64,000 nt of DNA from Ignavibacteria bacterium (GCA_015709655.1 CP054181.1:1856207-1920206); one strand, 5' to 3'; numbered from the stretch's first letter, positions 1-9,607 are shown. Notes: a model not told the origin generated them from the letters alone. Translations and numbers: made by a program.

Positions 1-1171
1 GGAAGGGAGCAACATCGGCAAACAAACCTGACACAGTTTCTTTTTGAATGTATTCCGCAACCGCACTCAGGCTACCCGTTTCGTTAAATACCCGCAACTG
101 TCTGTCGGCACCTGAACCGTTTTCTAATATCGTGTTGATATATTCAATTTCTTTCCTGGATCCTAAGTCATCAACCACATCATCTACAAAATCCAACAGC
201 TCGCGGATTAGTTCACGGGCAGGCAGCTCAATCTGACGTCCCCAGTCAATAAGTTTACCATCCAGCCCGTATCGTACGGCACGCCATTTATTTTCCATGA
301 GCAGTGATCGGCGGTACTGGCGGAACGAAAGGTTGCGCTGGTACAGTGAATAGAGCTTTGCCGCAATTGCCTGACAGAGTGCTGCAATGGCAACTGTTTC
401 CTCGATACGCATAGGAATATCACAGATGCGAATTTCAAGAGTAGGGAAGAAGGGGTGTGGTCTGATGTCCCACCAAATTTTCTTTGCGTTGTCAATCGAG
501 CCCGTTTTGACCAATAAGTTAACATAGTGCTGGTATTCACTCCAGTCAGAAAACAGGTCGGGAAGAGCGGTACGCGGAAAGCGCTCGAAGATCTTTGAGC
601 GATAGCTTTTCAGGCCGGTATTATCGCCTTCCCAGAACGGGCTGTTGGTAGAAATAGCCAGAACGTGCGGCATAAAGTAACGCATCTCGTTCATAATCTG
701 AACCTGCAGCTCTCTGTTTTCGATGCCAATATGAATGTGCATGCCAAAAATCAGTAACGAGCGAGCCAGCAGTTGCATGTCTTCGATAATAACCTTGTAA
801 CGATCGTCTGGATAGATCTCCTGATCTTCCCACAATGCAAACGGGTGTGTAGAGGCGGCGCCTATTAGCAAACCATTCTGTTTGGCAAGATGGTTAACAA
901 TACTCCGAATCTTGGTTACCTCGAACTGGACCTCCTGTACATTCTTGCAAACAGCTGTGCCAATTTCCAACATTGAGCCATGCATCTCGGGTTTAATATG
1001 CTCGTGAAGCAGCAGACGTCCCTTGCTGATAAGCTCCAGATTCACGTGGGACCGAAGATTATACGTTTCCGGATCAAGTGCCATGTATTCTTCTTCCACG
1101 CCAAGAGTGAACGACGGACGCTCGTACGGGTTGCCTGGGTCGAACATAATACCGGTGTCTTCTGCCGACAT
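1..1171 (-). CDS. Carboxylate-amine ligase of the GCS2 family (YbdK-type glutamate-cysteine ligase), 3' end cut by window edge
   Basis: The frame reads from ATG at 1171 to the window edge with no stop, about 390 residues, so the C-terminus is missing. The start is supported by a GAGGAG ribosome-binding site just upstream on the minus strand. Near the N-terminus is FTLGVEEEYMALDPET, the glutamate-rich ATP/Mg-binding signature of GCS2 proteins. It is followed by EMHGSMLEIGT, a GMHIHIGI motif and the ISTNSPFW segment, all typical of the YbdK/EgtA-like group. Family members join an amino acid through the gamma-carboxylate of glutamate, or act as weak glutamate-cysteine ligases. The true substrate cannot be read from sequence. 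It diverges from the next gene. Confidence 0.85.
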   Translation of the reverse strand, partial: MSAEDTGIMFDPGNPYERPSFTLGVEEEYMALDPETYNLRSHVNLELISKGRLLLHEHIKPEMHGSMLEIGTAVCKNVQEVQFEVTKIRSIVNHLAKQNGLLIGAASTHPFALWEDQEIYPDDRYKVIIEDMQLLARSLLIFGMHIHIGIENRELQVQIMNEMRYFMPHVLAISTNSPFWEGDNTGLKSYRSKIFERFPRTALPDLFSDWSEYQHYVNLLVKTGSIDNAKKIWWDIRPHPFFPTLEIRICDIPMRIEETVAIAALCQAIAAKLYSLYQRNLSFRQYRRSLLMENKWRAVRYGLDGKLIDWGRQIELPARELIRELLDFVDDVVDDLGSRKEIEYINTILENGSGADRQLRVFNETGSLSAVAEYIQKETVSGLFADVAPF

Positions 1172-1266
1172 AGTACTCCTCTTCAAAAAAATAATGCAAC
1201 AAGATAGTATGCGGAACGTTCATGTTGTACCCATTTAAAAAACTTTGATTGTTGTAGTTTGGTATT

Positions 1267-1692
1267 ATGGCTGAATTAAGTATCGAAAGCAACGGGCTGC
1301 TGGAAACAACGGCCATCTATTACAATGGGACACAACTGCGGGGGGTTCGTGAGATTCTGCTGAATCTGGACGAAAACGGCACATTTGATGCCATCATGCA
1401 GTACAAGGGTACCGATGGTGAGCTGTACACCCGAAATATCCTGCAGGACTACCCCGACCTTATTGTAACTACTGAGCCCTCGTTTACGGAAGAAGAAGCC
1501 AGGTCACTTCGGCTGCTAACATTGGACAGTGACGGAACGCTGGAAGGAACGGTGGTAGCACTGGATGGCGTTCGGCAGGAGGGCATCGTTAGTTTATATG
1601 TTCAGATCTCGGGTCCGCCCGACATCAAGCTTCTTGGTGAAATAACGTATCGGGAAGCTGACGGACAGCTTACCAAGGAAGGAATTTGGTGA
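1267..1692 (+). CDS. Hypothetical small acidic protein (141 aa)
   Basis: I do not recognise this protein. It starts MAELSIES, has no signal peptide or membrane segment, and is rich in Asp, Glu, Gly and short beta-like stretches (GTLEGTVVALDGVRQEGIVS). That suggests a small all-beta cytoplasmic protein. Its stop codon overlaps the ATG of the next gene (TGATG at 1690-1694), so the two are probably translationally coupled, although the neighbour is exported. No clear Shine-Dalgarno site precedes the start. Confidence 0.6.
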   Translation: MAELSIESNGLLETTAIYYNGTQLRGVREILLNLDENGTFDAIMQYKGTDGELYTRNILQDYPDLIVTTEPSFTEEEARSLRLLTLDSDGTLEGTVVALDGVRQEGIVSLYVQISGPPDIKLLGEITYREADGQLTKEGIW

Positions 1693-2423
1693 TGAAGTCG
1701 TGTAGAAATCTTGTTGCCATTGTAACTATGATCCTGATGATAGTGGCAGGATTAGCCAGTGAGGCTTATGCACAGCGGTCACGTGGAGGCGGATCGTTTG
1801 GCGGCAGCCGTGGCGGAGGGGGCTCTTTTGGTGCGCCCAGATCTATGCCCCGGTCAGTGCCGTCGGGCGGCGGGTCATTTGGCGGATCACGCCGCTCCCC
1901 GTCGGCAGCACCTTCACAGCCATATTCGAATGGTACAACACCGCGCCGGTATTCTGCACCAAGAGCAACACCCGGAGGACAGCAGCCGGCGGGAATGCCA
2001 TCGTACGGTAATGGTGCATTTGGCGGCACACGCCTCTCGAACAGTCAACAGTACACGTCGCGCTACGGTCTGCCAAGGAAGACGGAAACGCGCCAGGTGA
2101 CGGGGACACAGGGGGCCGGGAATTATCAGTTTCAGTACTATGGCGGGATGGGCGACAGATTTATGATGGGGTATTTTCTTGGCAGTATCCCCTGGTATTA
2201 CAGTATGCCATTTCACCCTGCCTTTTATTACTCAGCCCCTTACACCGTTAAAAATACCGATGGTTCGGTAAGTGTGTATCCTGGTACATTCCAGTGGGGT
2301 GAACTATTCTTTGTCCTGCTTTTAGTTGGCGGACTTGGTTTTATTATTTACGTATGGCTAAAAAACAAGCGCCGCCGTGCAATACACGGCGGCGTTGATA
2401 TGTCGCGTTCTTCCTTCGGGTGA
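1692..2423 (+). CDS. Secreted or membrane-anchored Gly/Ser/Arg-rich protein
   Basis: The ATG at 1692 overlaps the previous stop and is preferred over two in-frame upstream non-ATG codons. Residues 1-28 form a signal peptide ending SEAYAQ. Residues about 30-125 are low-complexity repeats of RGGGSFGGSRGG type with many Ser, Pro and Arg. A tyrosine/phenylalanine-rich stretch follows (MGYFLGSIPWYYSMPFHPAFYYS). One strong transmembrane helix near the C-terminus (LFFVLLLVGGLGFIIYVWL) is followed by a basic KNKRRR tail. The expected topology is an exported disordered domain anchored by a C-terminal helix. Function unknown. It ends tail-to-tail with the subtilase gene with no gap. Confidence 0.6.
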   Translation: MKSCRNLVAIVTMILMIVAGLASEAYAQRSRGGGSFGGSRGGGGSFGAPRSMPRSVPSGGGSFGGSRRSPSAAPSQPYSNGTTPRRYSAPRATPGGQQPAGMPSYGNGAFGGTRLSNSQQYTSRYGLPRKTETRQVTGTQGAGNYQFQYYGGMGDRFMMGYFLGSIPWYYSMPFHPAFYYSAPYTVKNTDGSVSVYPGTFQWGELFFVLLLVGGLGFIIYVWLKNKRRRAIHGGVDMSRSSFG

Positions 2424-5400
2424 TTACCGAACCACAGTCAGAGGAATGTACCGGATTGCGTGAGGAGTTGTTACGCATATTGCGTAGTGTCCTACAGCAA
2501 GATTTCCCACCTGAAGAACATGGGCGCCTGGCTGCAGCTCGCCGGAGGACTGAATTGTTAGACCTTGAATATCAACAATATTTACAGTAGCCTGGGCTGG
2601 CAGATGCAGCGTTATACTGCTTGAGGCAGGGTTTGGATACGCGTGAAGTTTGCCAGCAATCGATTCCGAAACCGATGTGGGTCGTTTAACATAGCCGTTC
2701 AGCTGTAATGTCAGAGGACCGTTCTGCGCGTTGGCAAAAACTGTTACCGTAGCAGAATAGCTGCCTGTAGTGGTAGCATACATGCGTACAGGCAGGCGAA
2801 TGGAGCTGTCGGCAATTATCACGGTCGGTGGCTCACTTGTAATCCGGAATGCATCGGCTGGTGTAGCCACTTGCGGAGAAATAACGATTGAGTCGATGGT
2901 GATGTCGCTGGTGCCGGTATTACTTATCCGGATGCTTCGAAGTCTGTTCTGTCCTGCTTCCAAGGTATCGTAGTTTACAAACTCTGATTCAACACTGAAT
3001 ATGCGCGTACCGTTTGGACCTGAGAACCTGTATTCCAGCATAGCAACTGTCTCTCCGGCGGTTATCAACAGTGGTGTAGGCGCCATGCGTGCAACAGCGT
3101 ACTTTGTTGGACCTGCTGCCTTGCTTAGTACAACATTCCAGGTCTCACCAGTATCGTCGCTGGCAAATACCTCGCCATTGCTTCCTATCAGTAAGTGGTG
3201 AGGTCCGGGGCTAGCTACTGCCACAGCACTGATGCCAAGGGTTGCCGGATCAAATACCTGTGCATTCCATGTTCCGCCGTTGGTTGTGTTTGCCAGCCAT
3301 GTTTTACCGGATGCTTCGTACAGGAGTACTCCGTTTTTTGAATCCGTAAATGCCACAGATTTAATAACAGCACCACTAACGGGTAGCAGAGACGTCGTCC
3401 ACGTTAATCCACCATCTTTTGTAATGATAATTCGTTGTGATGTGGTCCCAAACCAGGCTCCGGTTTCGTTGCCATACACTATTCCTGTTAGTGTTGATTC
3501 CTTGGTATTCGCAACGGGTGCATTATTCAGGCGCTGCCAACTATACCCGCCATCGGTTGTTCTGGCAAGACCCAGCTTACCACCTACGGGATCCCCAAAT
3601 GCTACGCCTGTGGTGCTGTTGAACATGTGAATACCGGCAACGGAGCCCATAAAGGAACTCACATCTTTCTTTGACCACTGGCTCATGTCAGTTGAGCGCG
3701 CAATGGTGGGCTTGCCAGCCTCCAAACCGCCAATAACAACGCCGGAGCCTGCAATCCCATGGATTGCTGTTGGACTAAACGGAACACCGGCGATTGCACT
3801 GGAGCCCTTCAGAGAGCCATAGGCCAGCGCCGCCTGGTTGAACAGTGTTATCGATGCATATAATTGGCCATCAGATGCCAGGTCGAGAATCCCGTAGCTA
3901 ACAAATTCACTTGGTGGCGACAGCGTGTGCTTGTTTGTAGTGGACAGGAGTACGGGGACATTTACAACCGCATAGTTAACGTACGATCCGGCCTGGATTG
4001 TAACGATAAAGTTCAGGTTCGCTTCGTACCAGGGAAACGTTGGCTTAAGCTGAACCGTGATATTGAGTGATTCGGTCTGATCGTGATTAAAATTAGGAAC
4101 CGTGATCGTGTTACTGCCGCTGATGACTGCATTATTGGAACGCGGTGTTATGGTTACCTTTACGTTAGATGCTGATGCCAGATAGTTTTTAAGTTCCAGT
4201 GTAACAGGAGTAGGATCGTAATTGGTAATGATACCTGAACCACCGGCTTGCACACTGTTTACTCCAATACCCGGCAAACGGTCTCCGGAGGTGAAAGAGG
4301 CGTTAAACTTTAGTGCGCGCTCGGCATTAACACGGCCGTAATAGTACTGGCGGTCCGAACTGCTGACACCGTTTAAGAGGTCAGCAGTTGATCTGATTTG
4401 ATGCGTAATCATCTGCGGTGTCCAGTCAGGATGCTTTGCCTTAATTAAACCGCAGATACCGGCAACCAGTGGGGCTGAAAAAGAGGTACCACTAAATGTT
4501 TGGTAACGATTGTTAGGGAAAGTGGAGTAGATGTCGTCACCCGGAGCATAAACGGTAACATCTGATCCGTAGTTGGTAAAGCTTGAAGGCCTGTCGGAAA
4601 GGCTTGATGCACCAACATTGAGCACGCCCTCATACCCTCCCGGGTAGAACTGCGTTTTATCGGTAAACAAGCTGTTGTTTCCGCTGGCAGTAACTACAAG
4701 TGAGCCTTTTCCAAGTGCATAGTTGATTACATCCTTGCCCAGGGGATTGTTCTGTGTACCACCCCAGGAGCAGTTGATGACGGCTGCCCCCATATCGGCT
4801 GCGTAAACGATTCCCGGGTATCCTGCAAGAATGCCGCCAATCTGCGGGTTATCGGAGGCTGCCTTGATAGGGAGTAGCGTGCACTTAAAACCGGTTGATG
4901 CAATACCGCGGTTGTTGTTTGTTTGGGCTGCGGCACATCCCGCTACGGCAGTACCGTGTCCGTTGGTTTGATTAATCGTTCCAAATCGTACCTTCGGGTC
5001 GCCATCGGGTCGGAGTACACCTGCCTGCGCTTCCTGCATGGTAATGTTACCAACAAAGTCCCAGCCGTTAACGTCGTCCACAAAGCCGTTCTTGTCATCA
5101 TCGATTCCATTACCGGGAATTTCACCTTTGTTAATAAACACCTGTCCTGCAAGGTCAGAGTGCTCGATATCTGTTCCGCTGTCAATAATAGCGATTACAA
5201 CATTTGATGCCCCTTGCGAGATATCCCATGCCGCCTCGAGCTTCATGGTTTTCATCCACGGCTGTTTGGTGGCATAATCAGGGTCGTTCGGTACAAAACC
5301 AGGTTGATGGATTTCCATGGGAATGGCGTATTCAACGTCGGGCGCTTCCATCAGTTTCATGCATACGTCAAACGGATCAACCGATTCAGAGTACCGAACG

Positions 5401-5774
5401 GTGTACACTCTGTCCAGGCCGATAGCACCTGCAATTCCGTCGGATGTAATGTTTTGAAACGTACTCGATACGCTTCTGGAGCCAACCGATGCCAGAACGA
5501 TGTTGGCCAGGCTGCCTTCGATTGTAGAGGAGTTGTGTAAAACGCCATGGGTGGCACGAGTTTTTACAATAACAACCCCAGGCACATATGTTCCGGCCTT
5601 CATCCGCGAAAGCGTGTGTACAGAAGGGAGCACCGTGGTTCCGTTAGCAAAACTTCGTTGCGGCAGGTAAACCGAGTACGAGCCGTTGCCGGGCTGAACC
5701 TGTGATTGGAGGTGGTAAGGGAGTGTAATAACAATGCATAACAGGAGCAGACAAAATGTCAACCTACGTTTCAT
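2424..5774 (-). CDS. Secreted subtilisin-family (S8) serine protease with beta-propeller-like region and T9SS sorting domain
   Basis: A 1116-residue exported protease. Residues 1-25 are a signal peptide. A pro-region is followed by a complete S8 catalytic domain: Asp198 in AIIDSGTDIEHSD, His273 in NGHGTAVAG and Ser431 in GTSFSAPLVAG, with Asn365 in TASGNNS as the likely oxyanion residue. Calcium-type loops such as GNGIDDDKNGFVDD lie at about 221-234. Residues about 620-920 contain YCF48/BNR-like repeats (TTDGGYSW, TKDGGLTW, SDDTGETW). A choice-of-anchor Ig-like domain follows (SNTGTSDITIDSI). The last 75 or so residues are a T9SS type A-like domain (LHAYPNPASSSITL, GHYAICV). Likely outer-membrane export with cell-surface anchoring or release. 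It lies 64 bp downstream of the C25-like gene and may be co-transcribed with it. Confidence 0.9.
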   Translation of the reverse strand: MKRRLTFCLLLLCIVITLPYHLQSQVQPGNGSYSVYLPQRSFANGTTVLPSVHTLSRMKAGTYVPGVVIVKTRATHGVLHNSSTIEGSLANIVLASVGSRSVSSTFQNITSDGIAGAIGLDRVYTVRYSESVDPFDVCMKLMEAPDVEYAIPMEIHQPGFVPNDPDYATKQPWMKTMKLEAAWDISQGASNVVIAIIDSGTDIEHSDLAGQVFINKGEIPGNGIDDDKNGFVDDVNGWDFVGNITMQEAQAGVLRPDGDPKVRFGTINQTNGHGTAVAGCAAAQTNNNRGIASTGFKCTLLPIKAASDNPQIGGILAGYPGIVYAADMGAAVINCSWGGTQNNPLGKDVINYALGKGSLVVTASGNNSLFTDKTQFYPGGYEGVLNVGASSLSDRPSSFTNYGSDVTVYAPGDDIYSTFPNNRYQTFSGTSFSAPLVAGICGLIKAKHPDWTPQMITHQIRSTADLLNGVSSSDRQYYYGRVNAERALKFNASFTSGDRLPGIGVNSVQAGGSGIITNYDPTPVTLELKNYLASASNVKVTITPRSNNAVISGSNTITVPNFNHDQTESLNITVQLKPTFPWYEANLNFIVTIQAGSYVNYAVVNVPVLLSTTNKHTLSPPSEFVSYGILDLASDGQLYASITLFNQAALAYGSLKGSSAIAGVPFSPTAIHGIAGSGVVIGGLEAGKPTIARSTDMSQWSKKDVSSFMGSVAGIHMFNSTTGVAFGDPVGGKLGLARTTDGGYSWQRLNNAPVANTKESTLTGIVYGNETGAWFGTTSQRIIITKDGGLTWTTSLLPVSGAVIKSVAFTDSKNGVLLYEASGKTWLANTTNGGTWNAQVFDPATLGISAVAVASPGPHHLLIGSNGEVFASDDTGETWNVVLSKAAGPTKYAVARMAPTPLLITAGETVAMLEYRFSGPNGTRIFSVESEFVNYDTLEAGQNRLRSIRISNTGTSDITIDSIVISPQVATPADAFRITSEPPTVIIADSSIRLPVRMYATTTGSYSATVTVFANAQNGPLTLQLNGYVKRPTSVSESIAGKLHAYPNPASSSITLHLPAQATVNIVDIQGLTIQSSGELQPGAHVLQVGNLAVGHYAICVTTPHAIRYIPLTVVR

Positions 5775-5838
5775 GAAGCTATCTGTGTAAGGTGAAGCAA
5801 TGGTGTACAGACGTTTGAAGCCGTCAAAGGATACAGCG

Positions 5839-7893
5839 TCAGTGCAAAACTAACTGCATTGAATCACCATTTGGGGTGACAATGTCCAGCCGGCAGCCTG
5901 ACCCTGTTTGTTCACCGGCAGGATACAACTCGCAGCCCATTAGGTTAAAGTAGCGTACCAGCCCGGCTGGATTGGCGGTGAGTTCAGAAACGCTACTTGG
6001 GATGAGCGGTATCAAAGCCCCCTTCCCCCAAAGAGGTCCGGGGAGGTTTTCTGACGTTGTAACAGGACGTATTCGTAAAACGGTGTGGCCGGTAGGGATT
6101 GGAATCGAAACAGTTGTGTCGGATTCCGAAAGTATTGTTACCCAGGTAATCGGCACGAACTGGTCGTTCCGGGTTGGAGCTGATTCAATCAGACACAGGG
6201 TGTTGCCCGCCATTTCGCCGGGAGCAGCCGACACCCTTGGTATATGCAGTGAAATCATCGTGTTACCAAGTGTGCTGATTGAAGGGGGCTCTGTTAAGGC
6301 TGGTCCCTGAAGTCGTAGCGTGGGGTCGCCCAGCAGCATGATGTGTATGCCCCGACTGCCCAAGTAGTACGGGGCAAAGTCGCCGCTGGCTTCGTCCATA
6401 ATTGTGGCTCCAATGTATGAATCCGTATTGCAAGCCGACGTTTTCATGCATTCCCCGATGGTTTCGCCTGAAGCAAGACCATGCATAAACCAGTGAGGGC
6501 GGCCAGACCACCCGCAGGTAAGGGCAGTACCCTTGGTGGCAAGCACCGTCCGCATTATGTTGTCGGTACTGTTTACGTCGCCAAAGTAGCTTCCAAACAG
6601 CAACGTAAACGTGGCATTGATTGCAGCAGATGCAATTTCGGCAGTATTCCCAACACCGTCGCAGTGTTCGTAGCCACCACCGCCGCAACCATAAGCCAGC
6701 AGCACCGACAGTGTATCGAGCGACGGCCGTGGGCGCCGCTGATCAGGTATCCAGTCGCCTTCGATTACGTTGTGTGAGCCAACGATCGCCGAGAACGAAC
6801 GCCAGGCGGAAGCCGAAAAGGCTTCGGTGATGCGCAGGCCCTGCTGGACGCGGGTAAAGAGTCCGAAATTGTCATCAATAACTCCCATTCGTACCGGCAC
6901 AGAATTCTGAATCCGGTAGTTGTGAACTTTATTTAGATAATGTTTGAGTAATTTAATTTCTGCTGATCGGTTTTCGCCCGGAATGCTTCCCATCGCAGGC
7001 AGGTCCCACATATCTACTCTGCCAACACAGAGTTCGATATCAGTAGGAATTAGCGAAGCATCAAACTTCCCGTCTCCCGGCACGTTTTTGTTTTCGGTCC
7101 GGTTTGCAACCGTATCTGCCTGAATGTTAACCTCGCTATCGGTCCACTGATAATCGGCTGGCACACCGGCTGATGTGCGAACATCAGCGTAATACAAATC
7201 CGACGCCCAGGCGCCACCGTGTTCCGGGTGATAGTCAGGATTGGGCACAGCGCCGCGTGTATTAAAGCCTCCGCTGGTTGCGTACGGGATATGTCCGATA
7301 AGGTACAGGTGGGTAAGGGGCTCAGGTCTTTTGAAAAATGTTGGAACTATGTATGTTTTTTTAATTTCAGCCGGTTGCATATTGCCGGGAACAAACTCAA
7401 CGTCAACCATCCATCCTTCCTCGAGTAAGTCGGTGGTCAGTATTGTAATGTCATTGGCAAGAGCATCTGAAAGGGCTGCTTCTACCAGGATGAGAATACG
7501 TTGTGACGGAATCGGGTTCCCGGTGAGTGACCTACGGTTTAGTCCAACATAGCCGGTGGCAACAAACGGGATTGAATCAACCGTCCACTGTTGTATTATT
7601 TGAACTTCTGTTACCGTCGTATCGCCAATCTCGGCAGAGAACGGTGCATTATCAACTGTTTTCAACGGCGTCCAGTCTGCATTTTGGTGACGCCGAACAA
7701 AAACCGCTGCAGGTGTATGTTTTTCAGGAGGCATCCACGAAATGCGAACCGTTGTATCGTTTACAGTCTCAACATCCGTTAGTATACAGGCACTGCGTGG
7801 TGACTGTGATAAAAGAGGTAACGGCATGCCGGTAATTAACAGGAATGCCGCACTGATAAAAAAAAGCTGAGAGTTGTAACGAACTTTAGCCAT
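5839..7893 (-). CDS. Secreted peptidase C25 (gingipain-like) fold protein, catalytic residues apparently missing
   Basis: A 684-residue protein. Signal peptide 1-29 ends in LLSQ. An Ig/fibronectin III-like domain spans about 32-115. The middle resembles the C25 fold: THLYLIGHIPY, WASDLYYADV, the IELCVGRVDMW segment followed by AEIKLLKHYLNKVHNYR, and GIHIMLLGDPTLRLQG. These match the order of conserved gingipain blocks (sD..Y, IGR, E..KtinYE, LGDPTL). Where gingipains carry GHG and AC, this protein reads AYGCGGGG and FGSYFGD, so the His/Cys dyad seems absent. A weak C-terminal domain (RYFNLMGCELYP) looks like a degenerate T9SS tail. Family assignment is inference from motif order. Confidence 0.6.
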   Translation of the reverse strand: MAKVRYNSQLFFISAAFLLITGMPLPLLSQSPRSACILTDVETVNDTTVRISWMPPEKHTPAAVFVRRHQNADWTPLKTVDNAPFSAEIGDTTVTEVQIIQQWTVDSIPFVATGYVGLNRRSLTGNPIPSQRILILVEAALSDALANDITILTTDLLEEGWMVDVEFVPGNMQPAEIKKTYIVPTFFKRPEPLTHLYLIGHIPYATSGGFNTRGAVPNPDYHPEHGGAWASDLYYADVRTSAGVPADYQWTDSEVNIQADTVANRTENKNVPGDGKFDASLIPTDIELCVGRVDMWDLPAMGSIPGENRSAEIKLLKHYLNKVHNYRIQNSVPVRMGVIDDNFGLFTRVQQGLRITEAFSASAWRSFSAIVGSHNVIEGDWIPDQRRPRPSLDTLSVLLAYGCGGGGYEHCDGVGNTAEIASAAINATFTLLFGSYFGDVNSTDNIMRTVLATKGTALTCGWSGRPHWFMHGLASGETIGECMKTSACNTDSYIGATIMDEASGDFAPYYLGSRGIHIMLLGDPTLRLQGPALTEPPSISTLGNTMISLHIPRVSAAPGEMAGNTLCLIESAPTRNDQFVPITWVTILSESDTTVSIPIPTGHTVLRIRPVTTSENLPGPLWGKGALIPLIPSSVSELTANPAGLVRYFNLMGCELYPAGEQTGSGCRLDIVTPNGDSMQLVLH

Positions 7894-7979
7894 GGTGGTT
7901 TTTAATGACGTAATATTGCTCTAGTACAAACAAGACATTGAAAAGCAACAAGAGTTTCACTATAATCAGGAAGATTTTT

Positions 7980-8681
7980 ATGAAAAAAAACTGGTTAGGT
8001 ATCGGCGTCGGCCTTACGGTGATGATGCTGTTAGCCGTTGGATGCGGAAATAATACCAACGAGCCTGATCCTGAGTATGACAGGCTGGTAGGCACTACCT
8101 GGCAGGATCAGTTTGGTTCTTCGGAATGGGATGCAGATGTGTTTGAAAACATGCAGACCTCGATTGATGTCACTGACTGCTCGATCGAAAATGAAATGCG
8201 TGAGCGGCCTGATCCGAATAAGGGCGGGCGTCCAGACAGGCCTGCGTTCCATCCGTGGCAGCGCTTGATCAATGCCCTCAAGCTTACGCCTGAGCAGCAA
8301 GCCTCTGTAAAGGATCTACTTGCCAAATTCAGTTCCTGCACAGATGAAGCCCGTAACATCATGAAGGACCACCAGTTGGAGATTATCCAGAGGGCCAATC
8401 AAGCACGTGCTGACGTTATTGCCCAGGTACGTGCAGGTGAAATTACACGGAAAGAAGCACTTGAAAAAATCCGTGCCATTAACAAGGATGCCCGCGAAGC
8501 TCTCCGCAACTCTGATGTTGCCAAACGGGTTCGCGAAATGGTAAAAAACTGTGAAGATGAATTTCTGGCATCGCTAGACAGTGTGCTGACCCCCGAACAG
8601 AAGGAAATCCTTAAGAAATACCTTGACCACCGCAACTCCGATGGTCCCGGACGCGGTCCAGGACCGGGCAAGCGCGGATAG
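7980..8681 (+). CDS. Lipoprotein with LTxxQ (Spy/CpxP-like) repeats
   Basis: The ATG at 7980 is chosen over an upstream in-frame ATG because AGGAAG lies at 7968-7973 and the protein then starts with a clean lipoprotein signal (MKKNWLGIGVGLTVMMLLAVGC, lipobox LAVGC). The mature part, about 210 residues, is helical and charged. It contains two LTPEQ motifs (LTPEQQASVKDLL and LTPEQKEILKKYL) separated by long helices, as in periplasmic Spy/CpxP chaperone-like proteins, and ends in a Gly/Pro/Arg-rich tail. It is probably a periplasmic stress or metal-sensing lipoprotein; this role is inferred from the family. A terminator follows immediately. Confidence 0.65.
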   Translation: MKKNWLGIGVGLTVMMLLAVGCGNNTNEPDPEYDRLVGTTWQDQFGSSEWDADVFENMQTSIDVTDCSIENEMRERPDPNKGGRPDRPAFHPWQRLINALKLTPEQQASVKDLLAKFSSCTDEARNIMKDHQLEIIQRANQARADVIAQVRAGEITRKEALEKIRAINKDAREALRNSDVAKRVREMVKNCEDEFLASLDSVLTPEQKEILKKYLDHRNSDGPGRGPGPGKRG

Positions 8682-8716
8682 CAGCCCAGTTGTAAGCCAG
8701 ATAACCACCGAAAACC

Positions 8717-8751
8717 AGTGCCTGTGAGATCATCACAGGCACTTTTGTTTG
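8717..8751 (+). terminator. Rho-independent terminator after the LTxxQ lipoprotein
   Basis: An 11-bp perfect stem, AGTGCCTGTGA (8717-8727) pairing with TCACAGGCACT (8733-8743), with a 5-nt loop, is followed by a T-rich run (TTTTGTTTGT). Confidence 0.85.
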
Positions 8752-8767
8752 TGTAGATTGCACGTTT

Positions 8768-9547
8768 ATGACGGGAATGGTGCAAAAATTTGGTCGCATG
8801 GTTCTGAATGCCATTGCGGAAGTTGGACAGATCATGCAACTGCTGACCGCAACGCTCTGGTATTCCCGAAGAGTGGTTAAGGACAGGGTGCTGGTTCTTG
8901 ATCAGATGCGGATTGTAGGCGCAGACTCATTGCCACTTGTTATTCTTGTTGGCTCGTTTACCGGAGCAATCGCAGCGTTGCAGGCTACAAACCTTTTTGC
9001 AAAGTTTAATCTAATTGGAATTGCCCGACCGTTTATTGGTGGCTCCATTGCAACTGTGGTTTTTACCGAATTAACACCGGTACTAACAGCCCTTGTCATT
9101 GCTGGACGCGTTGGAGGCGCGATTGCTGCCCAAATTGGAACCATGCAGGTGAGTGAGCAGATCGATGCTCTGGAGATGATGGCAATTGACAAGAACCGGT
9201 ACCTGGCAATGCCCAGGGCTATTGCTGCGCTTACCATGATGCCCCTTCTGGCAGTGTTTTCGAACGTGGTAGCCCTGGCAGGCGCTTATATCCTGACGGC
9301 TGTGAAATTTAACTTTAGCGCAGTGACCTTTTTTACCTCAATTCAGCAGTTCTTTCAGCCTGGTGAGATTTTCATCGGTATCTTTAAGTCACTGGTTTTT
9401 GGAGGCTTTACGGCACTTATTGGTATTCACGTAGGCTTCCACACCAAGGGTGGTGCCGAAGGCGTAGGGCAGAGCACCGTACGTGCCTTTACCATTTCGG
9501 CAGCCGGAATTCTTGTTATTGATGCCCTGTTTGGCATCGTGTTTTAA
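8768..9547 (+). CDS. mlaE: MlaE-family ABC transporter permease (YrbE-like)
   Basis: A 259-residue integral membrane protein of the MlaE/YrbE permease family, which moves phospholipid or related lipids between inner and outer membrane together with an ATPase (MlaF) and an MCE protein (MlaD). Diagnostic segments are GSFTGAIAALQ, FTELTPVLTALVIAGRVGGAIAAQIGTM, VSEQIDALEMMAIDKNRYLAMPR and the C-terminal GFHTKGGAEGVGQSTVRAF. About five hydrophobic segments are visible. An alternative start is the ATG at 8777. The expected ATPase and MCE genes are not adjacent: the next gene is the CIRCE-controlled groES. Confidence 0.85.
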   Translation: MTGMVQKFGRMVLNAIAEVGQIMQLLTATLWYSRRVVKDRVLVLDQMRIVGADSLPLVILVGSFTGAIAALQATNLFAKFNLIGIARPFIGGSIATVVFTELTPVLTALVIAGRVGGAIAAQIGTMQVSEQIDALEMMAIDKNRYLAMPRAIAALTMMPLLAVFSNVVALAGAYILTAVKFNFSAVTFFTSIQQFFQPGEIFIGIFKSLVFGGFTALIGIHVGFHTKGGAEGVGQSTVRAFTISAAGILVIDALFGIVF

Positions 9548-9607
9548 CATCGCCAGGGAATCCACCTGCCCAATTCCTTGCAAGTTCCTGCTTCTACCCC
9601 AAACCTC

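Noticed and set aside
7938..7966. TTGAAA-N17-TATAAT, a textbook sigma-70 promoter before the LTxxQ lipoprotein
   Set aside because: The expected start of transcription would remove the AGGAAG ribosome site at 7968-7973, and other promoters here follow TAnnTTTG. Probably chance in AT-rich DNA.
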